Positions 9,292 through 18,866 of a stretch of DNA of 64,000 bases are shown piece after piece (within the stretch, counting starts at the first letter, position 1; each line of letters starts with the position of its first letter). Made by a program: the position numbers and the translations under genes. The DNA lies in NCBI GenBank assembly GCA_963716095.1, contig CAVQSV010000016.1, positions 124,001-188,000 on the forward strand, in the 5' to 3' direction. The stretch is from Sva-07 sp963716095. Lineage in GTDB: Bacteria; Actinomycetota; Acidimicrobiia; Acidimicrobiales; Ilumatobacteraceae. A model generated the notes under the pieces. It did no database searches. It was not told where the DNA came from and worked only from the letters and a program-made list of their open reading frames with translations.

Positions 9292-9968
9292 TCGGCGTCA
9301 ACAGCACGCGGGTCGCGTTTGATTCCCGTCAGCTTCGGCGCGACCCGTGTCTTGTACCGCACGTTGAGCTGCAGGAGTACCGCGGTGAACGCCTCGATCG
9401 CCGTTGCGTTGGACAGTTCCCCGGCGTCGAGCGGACGGCATCCCGGGAACTGCGCAACGATCTCGCTGACCTCGCGGACCGCCGCCGAATCGTCGCCGCA
9501 GATCAGCACGTCGGAGTCGATCGGCTTGTCGATCTCACCGAGTTCGGTGGCCGGCAGGTGGTGGAACGCGGCGACGACGCGTGAGCGCGGAACGGCAGCC
9601 TGGACGTGCGCCGCAACGCTGCCGCGAGGCGGCACCAGCGGCTGGAACTCCTTGTTGACCCGCACCAGTGCATTCGCCATCGAGATGACGATCTTGCCGG
9701 CGAGGGCGTCGGCGTTCTCCTGTGCGGTCTGTGCCGCCGAGTCCCACGGCGTGGCGATCACGACGAGGTCGCAGTCCGCAGCGTCCGTGTTGTCTCCCGC
9801 TTCGAGCAAACCGGTGAGGTCGGGCCAGGTGGCACACAGCTCGTCGACCTTCTTCGCGGCGCGCTCCTTGGAACGTGACCCGATGACTGTCGGGTAGCCG
9901 ATGCTCACGAAGCGGGCTGCGAGCCCGCTGCCTGCTGGTCCGGTTCCGCCGAAGATGCCGATGCGCAT
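9288..9968 (-). CDS. npdG: NADPH-dependent F420 reductase (NADPH:F420 oxidoreductase)
   Basis: Transfers hydride between NADP(H) and coenzyme F420. The 226-residue protein opens with a Rossmann motif (MRIGIFGGTGPAGSGLA, residues 1-17), then IGSRSKERA, which fits NADP phosphate binding. The AAFHHLPA stretch near residue 142 is typical of the Fno/NpdG family. ATG 9968 places the nucleotide-binding motif at the very N-terminus, as in the family. It is the first gene of a minus-strand operon with mshC (4-base overlap) and is divergent from inhA across a 78-base gap. Its presence implies that the organism makes F420. Confidence 0.85.
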   Translation of the reverse strand: MRIGIFGGTGPAGSGLAARFVSIGYPTVIGSRSKERAAKKVDELCATWPDLTGLLEAGDNTDAADCDLVVIATPWDSAAQTAQENADALAGKIVISMANALVRVNKEFQPLVPPRGSVAAHVQAAVPRSRVVAAFHHLPATELGEIDKPIDSDVLICGDDSAAVREVSEIVAQFPGCRPLDAGELSNATAIEAFTAVLLQLNVRYKTRVAPKLTGIKRDPRAVDAE

Positions 9969-10046
9969 GGCGACAGCGTGCCACATGCGCCCGTCCGATC
10001 CCCAAGGGGCCCGTGTCGAGGGCGGCGATCATCTACGGTCCGGGTC

Positions 10047-10814
10047 ATGGGTCTGCTCGACGGCAAGAAGATCGTGATCACCGGCGTCCTCACCGACGCC
10101 TCGTTGGCGTACGGCGTGGCGAAACTCGCACGCGAGGAGGGCGCCGACATCGTCCTCACCGGTGCCGGCCGGGCGCTCAAGCTGACGCAGCGCACCGCCC
10201 GCAAACTCGGCGACGACATCGACGTGTACGAGCTCGACGTCACCGTTCCCGAACACGGCACCGCCGTGCGCGAGGCACTCGAGGCGAAGTGGGGCCACGT
10301 CGATGGCGTGCTGCACGCCATCGGCTTCGCTCCCGAGGTGTGTCTCGGCGACGACTTCCTGGCAGCACAGTGGGACGACGTTGCCGTGGCCTTGCACATC
10401 TCGACGTACTCCCTCAAGGCGCTGGCCGACGCATTTCTGCCGCTGATGGGTCCTGGCGGCTCGTTCGTCGGACTCGACTTCGACAACCAGCAAGCGTGGC
10501 CGGCGTACAACTGGATGGGGGTCGCCAAGTCGGCGCTGCAGAGTGTGTCGCGCTATCTCGCCAAGGAGGTCGGTCCCCGCGGCATCCGCTCGAACCTGGT
10601 GGCGGCCGGACCGATCAAGACAATGGCGGCGAAGTCGATTCCAGGTTTCTCGAAGTTCGAGGATGTCTGGGACGATCGGGCGCCACTCGGTTGGGACGTC
10701 ACCGACTCCGAGCCGGTCGCCCGCGCCGTCATCGCGCTGCTGTCCGACTGGTTCCCCGCCACGACCGGCGAGATCATCCACGTCGACGGCGGCTACCACG
10801 CCATCGGTGCCTAG
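10047..10814 (+). CDS. inhA: Enoyl-[acyl-carrier-protein] reductase, InhA/FabI type
   Basis: NADH-dependent reduction of enoyl-ACP in the last step of fatty-acid elongation. It is a short-chain dehydrogenase of 255 residues. The N-terminal LLDGKKIVITGVLTDASLAYG matches the FabI/InhA nucleotide site. The catalytic Y-x2-M-x3-K motif is present within PAYNWMGVAKSAL. The C-terminus has the usual TGEIIHVDGGYHA. Sequence around the active site resembles mycobacterial InhA more than E. coli FabI (judgement from memory). The start is ATG 10047. Its stop is 3 bases before the next gene, so the two are co-transcribed. Confidence 0.9.
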   Translation: MGLLDGKKIVITGVLTDASLAYGVAKLAREEGADIVLTGAGRALKLTQRTARKLGDDIDVYELDVTVPEHGTAVREALEAKWGHVDGVLHAIGFAPEVCLGDDFLAAQWDDVAVALHISTYSLKALADAFLPLMGPGGSFVGLDFDNQQAWPAYNWMGVAKSALQSVSRYLAKEVGPRGIRSNLVAAGPIKTMAAKSIPGFSKFEDVWDDRAPLGWDVTDSEPVARAVIALLSDWFPATTGEIIHVDGGYHAIGA

Positions 10815-10817
10815 GCG

Positions 10818-11697
10818 GTGGGCATCCGTTGCATCGACCACGTGCAGCTGGCGATGCCCGCAGGTGGCGAGGACGACGCCGTTCGCTTCTACGAGGGCGT
10901 GCTCGGCGTCTCGCAGGTACCGAAGCCGCCGCATCTCGCCGTGCGGGGTGGCTGCTGGTTCGAACAGGGCGACCTCAAGATCCACCTGGGCGTCGACAGC
11001 GACTTCCACCCGGCCCGCAAGGCACATCCCGCACTGCTCGTCGATGATCTGGCCCGCTTGATCGCCGACCTCGCTGCGGCCGGAGTCGACGTCACCGACG
11101 ACGAGCCACTCGAGGGATACGACCGTGTGTACGTCGACGACCCCTTCGGCAACCGGATCGAGCTGCTCGAGCCGAAGCCGACGATCGCATTCCGACCGCT
11201 GACGGTCGACGATCTCGAGCTGCTCGTCGAGTGGTTCGCCGACCCGGTCGTTGCCACCTGGTGGGACCAGCCGGCCGAGATCGAGTCGGTGCGGTCCAAG
11301 TACCTGCCACGCATCGACGGCACCGGCGATCCGACACTGATGTGGATCGCCGAGATCGACGGCGCCGCGGCCGGGCTGTTCCAGAGCTACCTGCACACCG
11401 ACTACTCCGAGCACGACATCGCCGTGGGGCTCGCCGACGCGGTCGGCATCGACTATCTCCTCGGAGCGCCGCACCGCGGACGTGGCCTGGGAGCGGCAAC
11501 CCTGCGTGCCTTCGCCGGATTCGTGCTCGACCGGTACCGGGAAGCCGTCGTGTGCGTTGCAACGCCGGCGGCTGCGAATGCCGCGTCCTGTGCAGCGCTC
11601 GAACGCGCTCGGGTTCGAGCGCAGCCACGACTGCCGGCCCCCCGACGAACCACCCGCGGTCGCGTACACCGTCTCGAGGGCGGCATCTGCCCCATGA
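10818..11697 (+). CDS. VOC-fold protein fused to a GNAT acetyltransferase; frameshifted near its end
   Basis: The first ~118 residues (GTG start 10818) form a glyoxalase/bleomycin-resistance (VOC) domain with a clear DPFGNRIELLEP ending. The next ~150 residues form a GNAT acetyltransferase of the AAC(6')-like group: FRPLTVDDLELLVEWF at its start, then DYLLGAPHRGRGLG as the acetyl-CoA-binding loop. At about 11610 an extra base breaks the frame: CAALERA continues as GFERSHDCRPPDEPP in the next frame, the expected family ending, and stops at 11697. Without correction the frame runs on into the YyaL gene. The substrate is unknown. A VOC-GNAT fusion is unusual; the two could also be separate proteins joined by error, though no stop or start lies between them. 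Confidence 0.75.
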
Positions 11698-11840
11698 ACG
11701 CAATCGGGCACGAGTCGAGTGCCGCACGCTCGGCGTCACCCGCTACCTCCGCTCGGACGGTCGGACGACCACCGATTCGTGACTGCGGTGCGCACCGGCG
11801 CGCGTCTTGTTCAGGAGCACGCGGCGGTACGGTCGAATCC

Positions 11841-13883
11841 GTGAACCGACTTGCCGACGAGACCTCGCCGTACCTGCGCCAGCACCGCGAGAACCCGGTC
11901 GACTGGTACCCGTGGGGACCCGAGGCCTTTGCCGCGGCCGAGGAGCGCAACGTACCGATCCTGCTGTCGGTGGGCTACTCGGCGTGCCACTGGTGTCACG
12001 TGATGGCCCACGAGTGCTTCGAGGACGACGAGGTGGCAGCGAAGATGAACGAACTGTTCGTCAACGTCAAAGTCGACCGCGAGGAACGTCCTGACGTCGA
12101 CGCGCTCTACATGGACGCCGTGCAGGCGCTCACCGGCCGTGGCGGTTGGCCGATGACGGTCTTCATGACGCCCGATCGATCACCGTTCTACGGCGGCACG
12201 TACTTCCCGAAGGAAGCGTTCATGCAGTTGATGGACGCCATCGACGACGTGTTCCGCAACAAGCCGGCCGACGTCGAGCAGAACGTCACGGCGCTGACCC
12301 AGGCCCTGGCCGCCAGCACGAACCTGAAGCCGAAGAACGACGTGCCCGGCGTCGACGTGCTCAATGCGGGGCTGCAGAACCTCGCCAAGGCCTTCGACAC
12401 GGAGTGGGGCGGATTCGGACAGGCGCCGAAGTTCCCCACCACGTCGCATCTGGAGTTGATGCTGCGCGCCTACGTCACCACGGCCGGCGACGGCCCCAAA
12501 CGGATCATCGAGACCACACTCGACGCCATGTGCTCGGGGGGTATGTACGACCACGTCGGTGGTGGTTTCGCCCGCTACTCCACCGATCGCGAGTGGCTCG
12601 TGCCCCACTTCGAGAAGATGCTCTACGACCAGGCGCAGCTGCTCGGGATCTACCTGAAGGGCCTGATCGTGCTCGGTCGCCCCGACTGGCGGCTGGTGAT
12701 CGAGGAGACGATCGACTACGTACTCACCGAGTTGCGTCACCCCGATGGCGGCTTCTACTCGGCCGAGGACGCCGATTCGCTCGACCCTGACGGCACGACG
12801 GTCGAGGGGTGGTTCAGCACGTGGACACCGACTGAGGTCCGGGCTGCGCTGCCCGACGTCGACTCCGCCGTCGTCGAGACGTTGATCGACTGGTACGGCA
12901 TCACCGACGAGGGCAACTTCGAGGGACGCTCGATCCCCAATCGGATCGCCGCCAGGGGCCAACTCGTCCGGTCGCCGGAACTCGATGCGGCGGTGCAGGC
13001 ACTGCGCTCGGCCCGCTCGCAGCGCTCGAAGCCCGGACTCGACGACAAAGTGCTCACCGAGTGGAATGCCCTGTTCCTGTCGTCGCTGGCCCAAGCCGCT
13101 GCCGTGTTCGGGCGACGCGACTGGCTCGATGCTGCGATCGCCAACGCCGAGTTCCTCGTGCGAGAACTCCGCGACGACCGAGGGCGCTGGTTCCGGAGCT
13201 GGCAGGCCGACGGCAAGCCGCCGGCGCGCCACTCGGCGCTCGCCGCCGACCATGCCGCCCTCGTCGACGCCTTCACACGGCTCGCCGAAGCGAGCGGTGA
13301 GGCTCGCTGGATCGACGAGGCGGTTCGCACCGCCGACACGATGCTCGACTGGTTCTTCGACCCTGAGCAGGGTGGACTCTTCACCACGGCAGAGGACGCC
13401 GAGGCGTTGGTGGTTCGCCAGAAGGACCTCACCGACGGCGCCACCCCCTCGGCCAACTCGACCGCAGCAATCGCACTGTTGCGCCTCGGTGCGCTCACGG
13501 GCGAGCAGCGCTACACGAATCAGGCCGAGCGGATCCTGCAACTGACCGCCGCCGCGGTCGACACGTCCCCTGGGCAGTATTCGAACGCGATGGTCGCCAC
13601 CGACCTCCGACGCCGGGGCCTGACCGAAGTGGTGATCGTCGGCGACCGAACCGACCTCGTGCGCCTCGCCCAGTCGGTCTGGCGCCCCGACACCGTGCTC
13701 GCCTGGGGTGAACCGTACGACTCGCCGCTGTGGCACGACCGAGCCGACGGGTTCGCCTACGTCTGCCGCGACTACACCTGCGAGTTGCCCCAGGACACCC
13801 TGCAGGGATTCGCCGAGAAGCTGACCGGACGAAAGGTGACGATCACCGGCGACACGATCCTGACCGAGCCCCACGATCCGTGA
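11841..13883 (+). CDS. YyaL/SPATA20-family thioredoxin-fold protein (DUF255)
   Basis: Protein of 680 residues with an N-terminal thioredoxin-like DUF255 domain and a C-terminal alpha/alpha-toroid resembling glycoside hydrolases and epimerases. Family hallmarks are the start (NRLADETSPYLRQH), the CHWCH motif at about residues 52-56, GRGGWPMTVFMTP and the GGFYSAEDADS segment. GTG 11841 is the only start that begins at the family's normal N-terminus. A 143-base gap with no gene precedes it. The family's biochemical role is not established. It converges with the nitroreductase gene. Confidence 0.88.
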   Translation: MNRLADETSPYLRQHRENPVDWYPWGPEAFAAAEERNVPILLSVGYSACHWCHVMAHECFEDDEVAAKMNELFVNVKVDREERPDVDALYMDAVQALTGRGGWPMTVFMTPDRSPFYGGTYFPKEAFMQLMDAIDDVFRNKPADVEQNVTALTQALAASTNLKPKNDVPGVDVLNAGLQNLAKAFDTEWGGFGQAPKFPTTSHLELMLRAYVTTAGDGPKRIIETTLDAMCSGGMYDHVGGGFARYSTDREWLVPHFEKMLYDQAQLLGIYLKGLIVLGRPDWRLVIEETIDYVLTELRHPDGGFYSAEDADSLDPDGTTVEGWFSTWTPTEVRAALPDVDSAVVETLIDWYGITDEGNFEGRSIPNRIAARGQLVRSPELDAAVQALRSARSQRSKPGLDDKVLTEWNALFLSSLAQAAAVFGRRDWLDAAIANAEFLVRELRDDRGRWFRSWQADGKPPARHSALAADHAALVDAFTRLAEASGEARWIDEAVRTADTMLDWFFDPEQGGLFTTAEDAEALVVRQKDLTDGATPSANSTAAIALLRLGALTGEQRYTNQAERILQLTAAAVDTSPGQYSNAMVATDLRRRGLTEVVIVGDRTDLVRLAQSVWRPDTVLAWGEPYDSPLWHDRADGFAYVCRDYTCELPQDTLQGFAEKLTGRKVTITGDTILTEPHDP

Positions 13884-13885
13884 TG

Positions 13886-13930
13886 GAGGACAACGGGATG
13901 GGCCAGAGGGATCTGACCCGTGTCGTCCTC
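13886..13930. terminator. Candidate bidirectional terminator between convergent genes
   Basis: GAGGAC (13886-13891) pairs with GTCCTC (13925-13930), and CGGG (13894-13897) pairs with CCCG (13917-13920), giving an interrupted stem in the 45-base gap between yyaL and the nitroreductase gene. There is no T-run, so this is only a candidate. Confidence 0.35.
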
Positions 13931-14546
13931 ACCAGCCACCGCGGTGGATGATCTGGCCCGCCGATCGGCGGCCGCGACCTGCGCTGCGCCCCGGCCCCGA
14001 CGCCGCATCGCCGGTGTCGGCTGCCGGGTAGCCGAGAGCGATCGCTCCGAGGAGCTCGAGTCCACCGGGGATGCCCAGCTGGTGGCGCAGCTCTCGTTCG
14101 CCGCGGAACACCCCGAAGAACAGCGCCCCGAGGCCGGCGTCCTCGGCGGCGAGCAGCAGCGACATCACGGCCATCGACGTATCGATGGTCCAGTAGGGAA
14201 CCGGCCAGGCCGATGCGCCCGCTCCGAGACCGGTCTGGGCCTTGTCGGGTTCGCCGTACCGTTCGACGTACGCACTGGAATCGGCGAGCGGCAATGCGAT
14301 CACCGGCGCGTTCAACAGACGCTGCCAACGAAACGAGTCCCGCCGAACCGCTGGCAACGTGACGTCCCAGAACTGCGCCGTCTCGTCGCCTTCGAGCACC
14401 ACCAGATGCCAGCCCTGGGTCTTTCCGGCACTCGGCGCGCGGGCTGCGAGATCGACGAGACCGTCGACGACGCCGGGCTCGATGGGTCGACCGTCGAAGG
14501 CGCGGGTCATCCGACGAGCTCGGACGACCTCGGCGAATTCGGTCAT
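13929..14546 (-). CDS. Nitroreductase-family FMN oxidoreductase
   Basis: FMN-dependent oxidoreductase of 205 residues. The N-terminal VVRARRMTRAFDGRPI contains the arginine-rich FMN phosphate site, followed by APSAGKTQGWHLVVLEG. The central LLAAEDAGLGALFFGVFRGE matches the dimer and flavin-binding region. The physiological substrate cannot be told from sequence; some actinobacterial relatives act on nitroaromatics or in F420-linked redox. ATG 14546 lies 24 bases after the stop of the upstream unknown gene on the same strand. Confidence 0.82.
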   Translation of the reverse strand: MTEFAEVVRARRMTRAFDGRPIEPGVVDGLVDLAARAPSAGKTQGWHLVVLEGDETAQFWDVTLPAVRRDSFRWQRLLNAPVIALPLADSSAYVERYGEPDKAQTGLGAGASAWPVPYWTIDTSMAVMSLLLAAEDAGLGALFFGVFRGERELRHQLGIPGGLELLGAIALGYPAADTGDAASGPGRSAGRGRRSAGQIIHRGGW

Positions 14547-14570
14547 GTGATCGCCGTCTCGGCGCCCCGC

Positions 14571-15236
14571 TCAGCGCTTGCCGAGCTTGAGGAGGTCCTC
14601 GGCCATGGTCCAGCCGTACACCACCATGGCGCCGCCCTTGGCGACCGGCACTGCTGAGAACATCTCGACGAGGTCGGCGTCGAGTTTCTCGGGCTTCGAC
14701 GACTCGTGGTCGAGGAATCCGTCAGCGCTCCCGCTGGCGGCGACGAAGGTCTTGGCGTCGTACTTCGCGTCGACACCGAAGCGCTTGGCGAGGCGGCGAC
14801 CCCATGCCCGCTCTTCGCCCACGGCATTCGACCCCGGAGAGGGCGTGACCTCGCGGAGGTCCTTGAACGCCTCGAGGCCGTCGGCGTTGACGAAGCGGCA
14901 GCCCACGACGACGTCTTCGTCGGGGAAGGCCATCAGTGCACGATGGTAGGCCTCGCCGATGAGTCCACGAAGCACCTGATCGCGCTTCGACGAACGCTTG
15001 ACCGACATCAGCCCGATCAGCACGCAGGGCGTGCCGCCGATGCGTTCGAGGGTCGAGAACGTGAATCCGTGCAACGCGCTCCCGAACCGAGCGGTGGTGA
15101 TCAGGACCCAGTCCTCTTTCGCCTTGGAGAGCTGTCCTGCGCTGAACGCTTCCTCCATCGACGCCAATTCGTCGAGGTCGGAGTCGGTCAGGGCCGCAGC
15201 GTCGTTGGTCGAAACGTCCAGTGCCATTCGCCCCAT
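14571..15236 (-). CDS. Protein of unknown function
   Basis: Protein of about 221 residues that I do not recognise. It looks soluble, with mixed alpha/beta character (for example WVLITTARFGSALHGFTFS and GGTPCVLIGLMSVKRSSKRD) and no signal peptide or membrane segment. ATG 15236 lies one base after the dnaE stop; ATG 15227 (MALDVST) is an equally good start. Position suggests co-transcription with dnaE, but no function follows from that. Confidence 0.7.
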   Translation of the reverse strand: MGRMALDVSTNDAAALTDSDLDELASMEEAFSAGQLSKAKEDWVLITTARFGSALHGFTFSTLERIGGTPCVLIGLMSVKRSSKRDQVLRGLIGEAYHRALMAFPDEDVVVGCRFVNADGLEAFKDLREVTPSPGSNAVGEERAWGRRLAKRFGVDAKYDAKTFVAASGSADGFLDHESSKPEKLDADLVEMFSAVPVAKGGAMVVYGWTMAEDLLKLGKR

Positions 15237-15237
15237 T

Positions 15238-18200
15238 CTACAGGAGCACGGCCTCATGCCCGAAGGCCATGCGAAGTTCGCCCACCGAGCGGTCGAGATC
15301 GACCCGGAATTCGTCGGCCAGCTTGAGCACCTTGCCCTGCCCGATGTCGACCATGACCACCGAATCACCTGGGTGTTCGCGCAAGATGCGCTTCAGTCGC
15401 TGGATCTTCAGTTCGTCGAGTGCCGCCGACGGCAGGCGGAGCCGGAGTGGCGCTGCTGGGCCGTCGCTGAGGCCCGACAGCACGGTGATCGTCTGACCGA
15501 TCAAACCGAAACGCGACTCGTCGCGGCGGTCGAGGCGCCCCTTGACCGCAACGATCAGATCGTCTTCGAGCTTGTGACCCTGCTCGGCGAGGGTCCGCGG
15601 GAAGATCGTGACCTCGATCGACGCGTCGAGGTCCTCCAGCAGGAACACCGCCATCTGGTCGCCCTTCTTGGTGAATTTGCGGGCGAGGTTCGTGATGACG
15701 CCACCAACGACGACGTTTGCACCGTCGTCCATGGTCTGCAGGTCGAGCACCGATTGCTCGACCTTGCGCCGAAGCGCGGCCTCGACACCGAACAGCGGAT
15801 GATCGGACACATAGAGCCCGAGCATCTCCTTCTCGTAGCGGAGCTGCTCGGTCTTGTCGAAGACGAGGTCGGGAATCTCGGTGCGCTCGTCGAACCCGTC
15901 GCCCGAGCCACCCTCGGCGTCGCCATCGGCATCGCCCCAGTCGCCGAACAAGCTCATCACACCCTTCTCGCGCTCGCGACGGCGCTTCACCGTGGTGTCG
16001 ATGATGTGCTCGAACACGGTCAGCAGCCCACGGCGAGTGTGACCGAGGTTGTCGAACGCCCCGCCCTTGATCAGCGACTCGATCGTGCGCTTGTTGAGTA
16101 CCGGTTCCGGCACCCGCTCGACGAAGTCGTGGAAGCTCGTGAACTGACCGTTCTCGTTGCGCTCGGCGATCAACAACTCCACGAGGGCTTCGCCGACGTT
16201 GCGGACCGCCGACATCCCGAACGTGATCGCTCCGGGGCTTCCGACCGACAACGAGACGCCCGGAGGGAGCTCGTCGGGCGCCAGTGCGCCGAAGTTCGCC
16301 ATCGACCGGTTGACGTCAGGTGGCAGGACCTTGATGCCCATCGATCTGCAGTCGGACAGGTAGATCGCTGCCTTGTCGAGGTTGTTCTTGACACTGGTGA
16401 GCAGGCAGGCGATGTACTCGACCGGATAGTGGGCCTTCAGATACGCCGTCTGGTAGGTGACGAGGCCGTAGCCGAACGTGTGGCTCTTGTTGAACGCATA
16501 GTCGGCGAACTTCTCGATGATGTCGAACAGTTCCTTGCCGAGCGCCGGCTCGTACCCGGTGCGCACCACGCCCGCTTCGAAGCCGTCGCGGGCTTCGGCC
16601 ATCACCTCTCTGACCTTCTTGCCCATGGCCTTGCGAAGGTTGTCCGCTTCCGCGAGGGAGTACCCGGCGAACTTCTGCGCCACCCGCATCACGCTCTCCT
16701 GATAGATCATCAGGCCGTAGGTGTCGCCGAGCACTTCTTTCGCGTCTTCGTGGAAGTACTCGACCGGTTTGCGCTCGTTCTTGCGATCGGCGTAGTCGTA
16801 GTGCATGTTGACGCTCATCGGCCCCGGCCGATACAGCGCCAGCACAGCCGACACGTCTTCGAAGCTGTTCGGCGCCATTGCCTTGAGCAACTGGCGCATC
16901 GGCGGTGACTCGAGTTGGAACACACCGATCGTGTCGCCCTTCGACAGCAGGTCGAACGTGGGTTGATCGTCGAGGTCGATGTCGTCGACGACGAAGTCGG
17001 GGTCGCGCTGAGCGCGGATCATCGCTTCGGCGTCGGTGATCACGTCGAGGTTGCGCAGACCGAGGAAGTCCATCTTCAGCAGGCCGAGGTCTTCGACCCC
17101 GTGCATTTCGTACTGGGTGACCACCGGGGCCTCAGCGGGGTCGACGCCCGACTCGGGCTTGCGCTGGATCGGCACGTAGTCGGTGACGGGGTCCTTGGTG
17201 ATCACGACGGCGGCCGCGTGGATGCCGTCGGAGCGCTTCAGCCCTTCGAGACCACGAGCGACGTCGATCACCTTCTTCAGGTCGGTGTCGGTGTCGTACA
17301 TCGCCCGCAGATCGGCGGCTGCCTTGTAGCCGTCGGCGTACTTCGGGCTCTGTTCGAAGCAGTACTTGAGCGGGGTGTCGCGCCCCATCACCATCGGCGG
17401 CATCGCCTTGGCCAGCTTGTCGCCGACACCGTACGGGTAGCCCAGGACTCGGGCGGCGTCACGCACGGCGTTGCGCGCCTTGATGGTGCCGAACGTGATG
17501 ATCTGCGCGACGTGATCGCGGCCGTACCGCTCGGCGGCGTAGCGGATCATCTCGTCGCGGTAGCGCGAGTCGAAGTCCATGTCGATGTCGGGCATCGACA
17601 CGCGACTCGGGTTGAGGAACCGCTCGAACAGCAGGTCGTACTTGATGGGGTCGAGATCGGTGATCCACAGGCAGTAGGCCACCGCACAGCCTGCAGCGGA
17701 GCCACGACCTGGGCCGACGCGGATGTTTGCATCACGGGCGTGCTTGATGAGGTCCCAGGTGATCAGGAAGTACGACGCGAACCCCATGTCGTTGATGACC
17801 TTGAGTTCGTAGCTGAGCCGCTCGACTGCGTCGTTGGGGATCTGGTCGCCCCAACGCTTGCGGGCGCCCTCCCACGTGAGGTGTTCGAGGTATGACGCGT
17901 CGTCGAAGCCTTCGGGCACCGGGAAGTTCGGCAGCAGTGGCTTGCCGAACTCGATCTCGAGGTCGGCCCGCTCGGCGATCCACAGCGTGTTGTCACACGC
18001 CGACGGCACCTCACGGAACAGGTAGCGCATCTCGGCAGCGGTCTTCAGGTAGTGCTCACTGCCCTCGAACTTGAACCGCTTCGCGTCCGACAGCAGCGCG
18101 CCGGTCTGCACGCACAGCAGCGCGTCATGGGCCTCGTGGTCTTCCTGATGGGTGTAGTGGCTGTCGTTGGTGGCGAGCAGCGGTGCACCGATCTTCTTGG

Positions 18201-18822
18201 CGATCTCGATCAGCTTGGGATTCGTCTCGCGCTGGGCCTGCAGACCGTGATCCTGCAGCTCGACGAAGAGGTTGTCGCGCCCGAAGATGTCCTGCAGGCG
18301 GGCGGCCTTCTCGATCGCGCCCTTCTCGTCGCCGTTGAGCAGCGACTGCAGCACGTGTCCGCCGAGACACCCGGTCGTGGCGATCAGCCCGTCGGAGTAC
18401 TTCTCCAGCAACTCCCAGTCCATGCGCGGCTTGTAGTAGTAGCCCTCCATGAACGCGAGGCTCGACAGCTGGATCAGGTTCCGGTAGCCGACCTGGTTCT
18501 CGGCCAGCAACGTGAGGTGGTAGTAGAGCTTCTTGCCACCCTCGGTGTCGCCGCCCGAGTCGTCGACACGACCCCGACGGGTGGGGCGTTCGCTGCGGTG
18601 GTCGTGGGCCATGTAGGCCTCGGTGCCGATGATCGGCTTGATGCCCTGCTTGTTGCACTCCTTGTAGAAGTCCAACGTTCCGTACATGTTGCCGTGATCG
18701 GTCATCCCGATCGCCGGCATCCCGTCGGCAACCGCCTTGGCCACCATCTCGTCCAACCGCGCTGCCCCGTCGAGCATCGAGAACTCGGTGTGGACGTGGA
18801 GGTGGGTGAAGGAATCGGTCAC
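15238..18822 (-). CDS. dnaE: DNA polymerase III alpha subunit, DnaE1 type
   Basis: Catalytic subunit of the replicative DNA polymerase, 1194 residues. The N-terminal PHP domain begins with HLHVHTEFSMLDGAARL. The polymerase active-site aspartates are in MPDIDMDFDSR. The helix-hairpin-helix region and a C-terminal OB-fold segment (VVVGGVITNLARKF) follow. The GTG at 18822 starts right before the PHP domain as expected. Position near lspA, rluD and ileS agrees with the actinobacterial dnaE1 neighbourhood. No frame interruption was seen across 3.6 kb. Confidence 0.97.
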   Translation of the reverse strand: MTDSFTHLHVHTEFSMLDGAARLDEMVAKAVADGMPAIGMTDHGNMYGTLDFYKECNKQGIKPIIGTEAYMAHDHRSERPTRRGRVDDSGGDTEGGKKLYYHLTLLAENQVGYRNLIQLSSLAFMEGYYYKPRMDWELLEKYSDGLIATTGCLGGHVLQSLLNGDEKGAIEKAARLQDIFGRDNLFVELQDHGLQAQRETNPKLIEIAKKIGAPLLATNDSHYTHQEDHEAHDALLCVQTGALLSDAKRFKFEGSEHYLKTAAEMRYLFREVPSACDNTLWIAERADLEIEFGKPLLPNFPVPEGFDDASYLEHLTWEGARKRWGDQIPNDAVERLSYELKVINDMGFASYFLITWDLIKHARDANIRVGPGRGSAAGCAVAYCLWITDLDPIKYDLLFERFLNPSRVSMPDIDMDFDSRYRDEMIRYAAERYGRDHVAQIITFGTIKARNAVRDAARVLGYPYGVGDKLAKAMPPMVMGRDTPLKYCFEQSPKYADGYKAAADLRAMYDTDTDLKKVIDVARGLEGLKRSDGIHAAAVVITKDPVTDYVPIQRKPESGVDPAEAPVVTQYEMHGVEDLGLLKMDFLGLRNLDVITDAEAMIRAQRDPDFVVDDIDLDDQPTFDLLSKGDTIGVFQLESPPMRQLLKAMAPNSFEDVSAVLALYRPGPMSVNMHYDYADRKNERKPVEYFHEDAKEVLGDTYGLMIYQESVMRVAQKFAGYSLAEADNLRKAMGKKVREVMAEARDGFEAGVVRTGYEPALGKELFDIIEKFADYAFNKSHTFGYGLVTYQTAYLKAHYPVEYIACLLTSVKNNLDKAAIYLSDCRSMGIKVLPPDVNRSMANFGALAPDELPPGVSLSVGSPGAITFGMSAVRNVGEALVELLIAERNENGQFTSFHDFVERVPEPVLNKRTIESLIKGGAFDNLGHTRRGLLTVFEHIIDTTVKRRREREKGVMSLFGDWGDADGDAEGGSGDGFDERTEIPDLVFDKTEQLRYEKEMLGLYVSDHPLFGVEAALRRKVEQSVLDLQTMDDGANVVVGGVITNLARKFTKKGDQMAVFLLEDLDASIEVTIFPRTLAEQGHKLEDDLIVAVKGRLDRRDESRFGLIGQTITVLSGLSDGPAAPLRLRLPSAALDELKIQRLKRILREHPGDSVVMVDIGQGKVLKLADEFRVDLDRSVGELRMAFGHEAVLL

Positions 18823-18866
18823 GGATCTCGCTGGGGGTGAATTACTCGGATGTGGTTCGGTCCACC

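Noticed and set aside
11698..11840. Gene in the 143-base gap before yyaL
   Set aside because: The continuing frame here is arginine/serine-rich and results from the frameshift at 11610.
14998..16908. Plus-strand open frame of 636 codons
   Set aside because: Antisense to dnaE; no family motifs.
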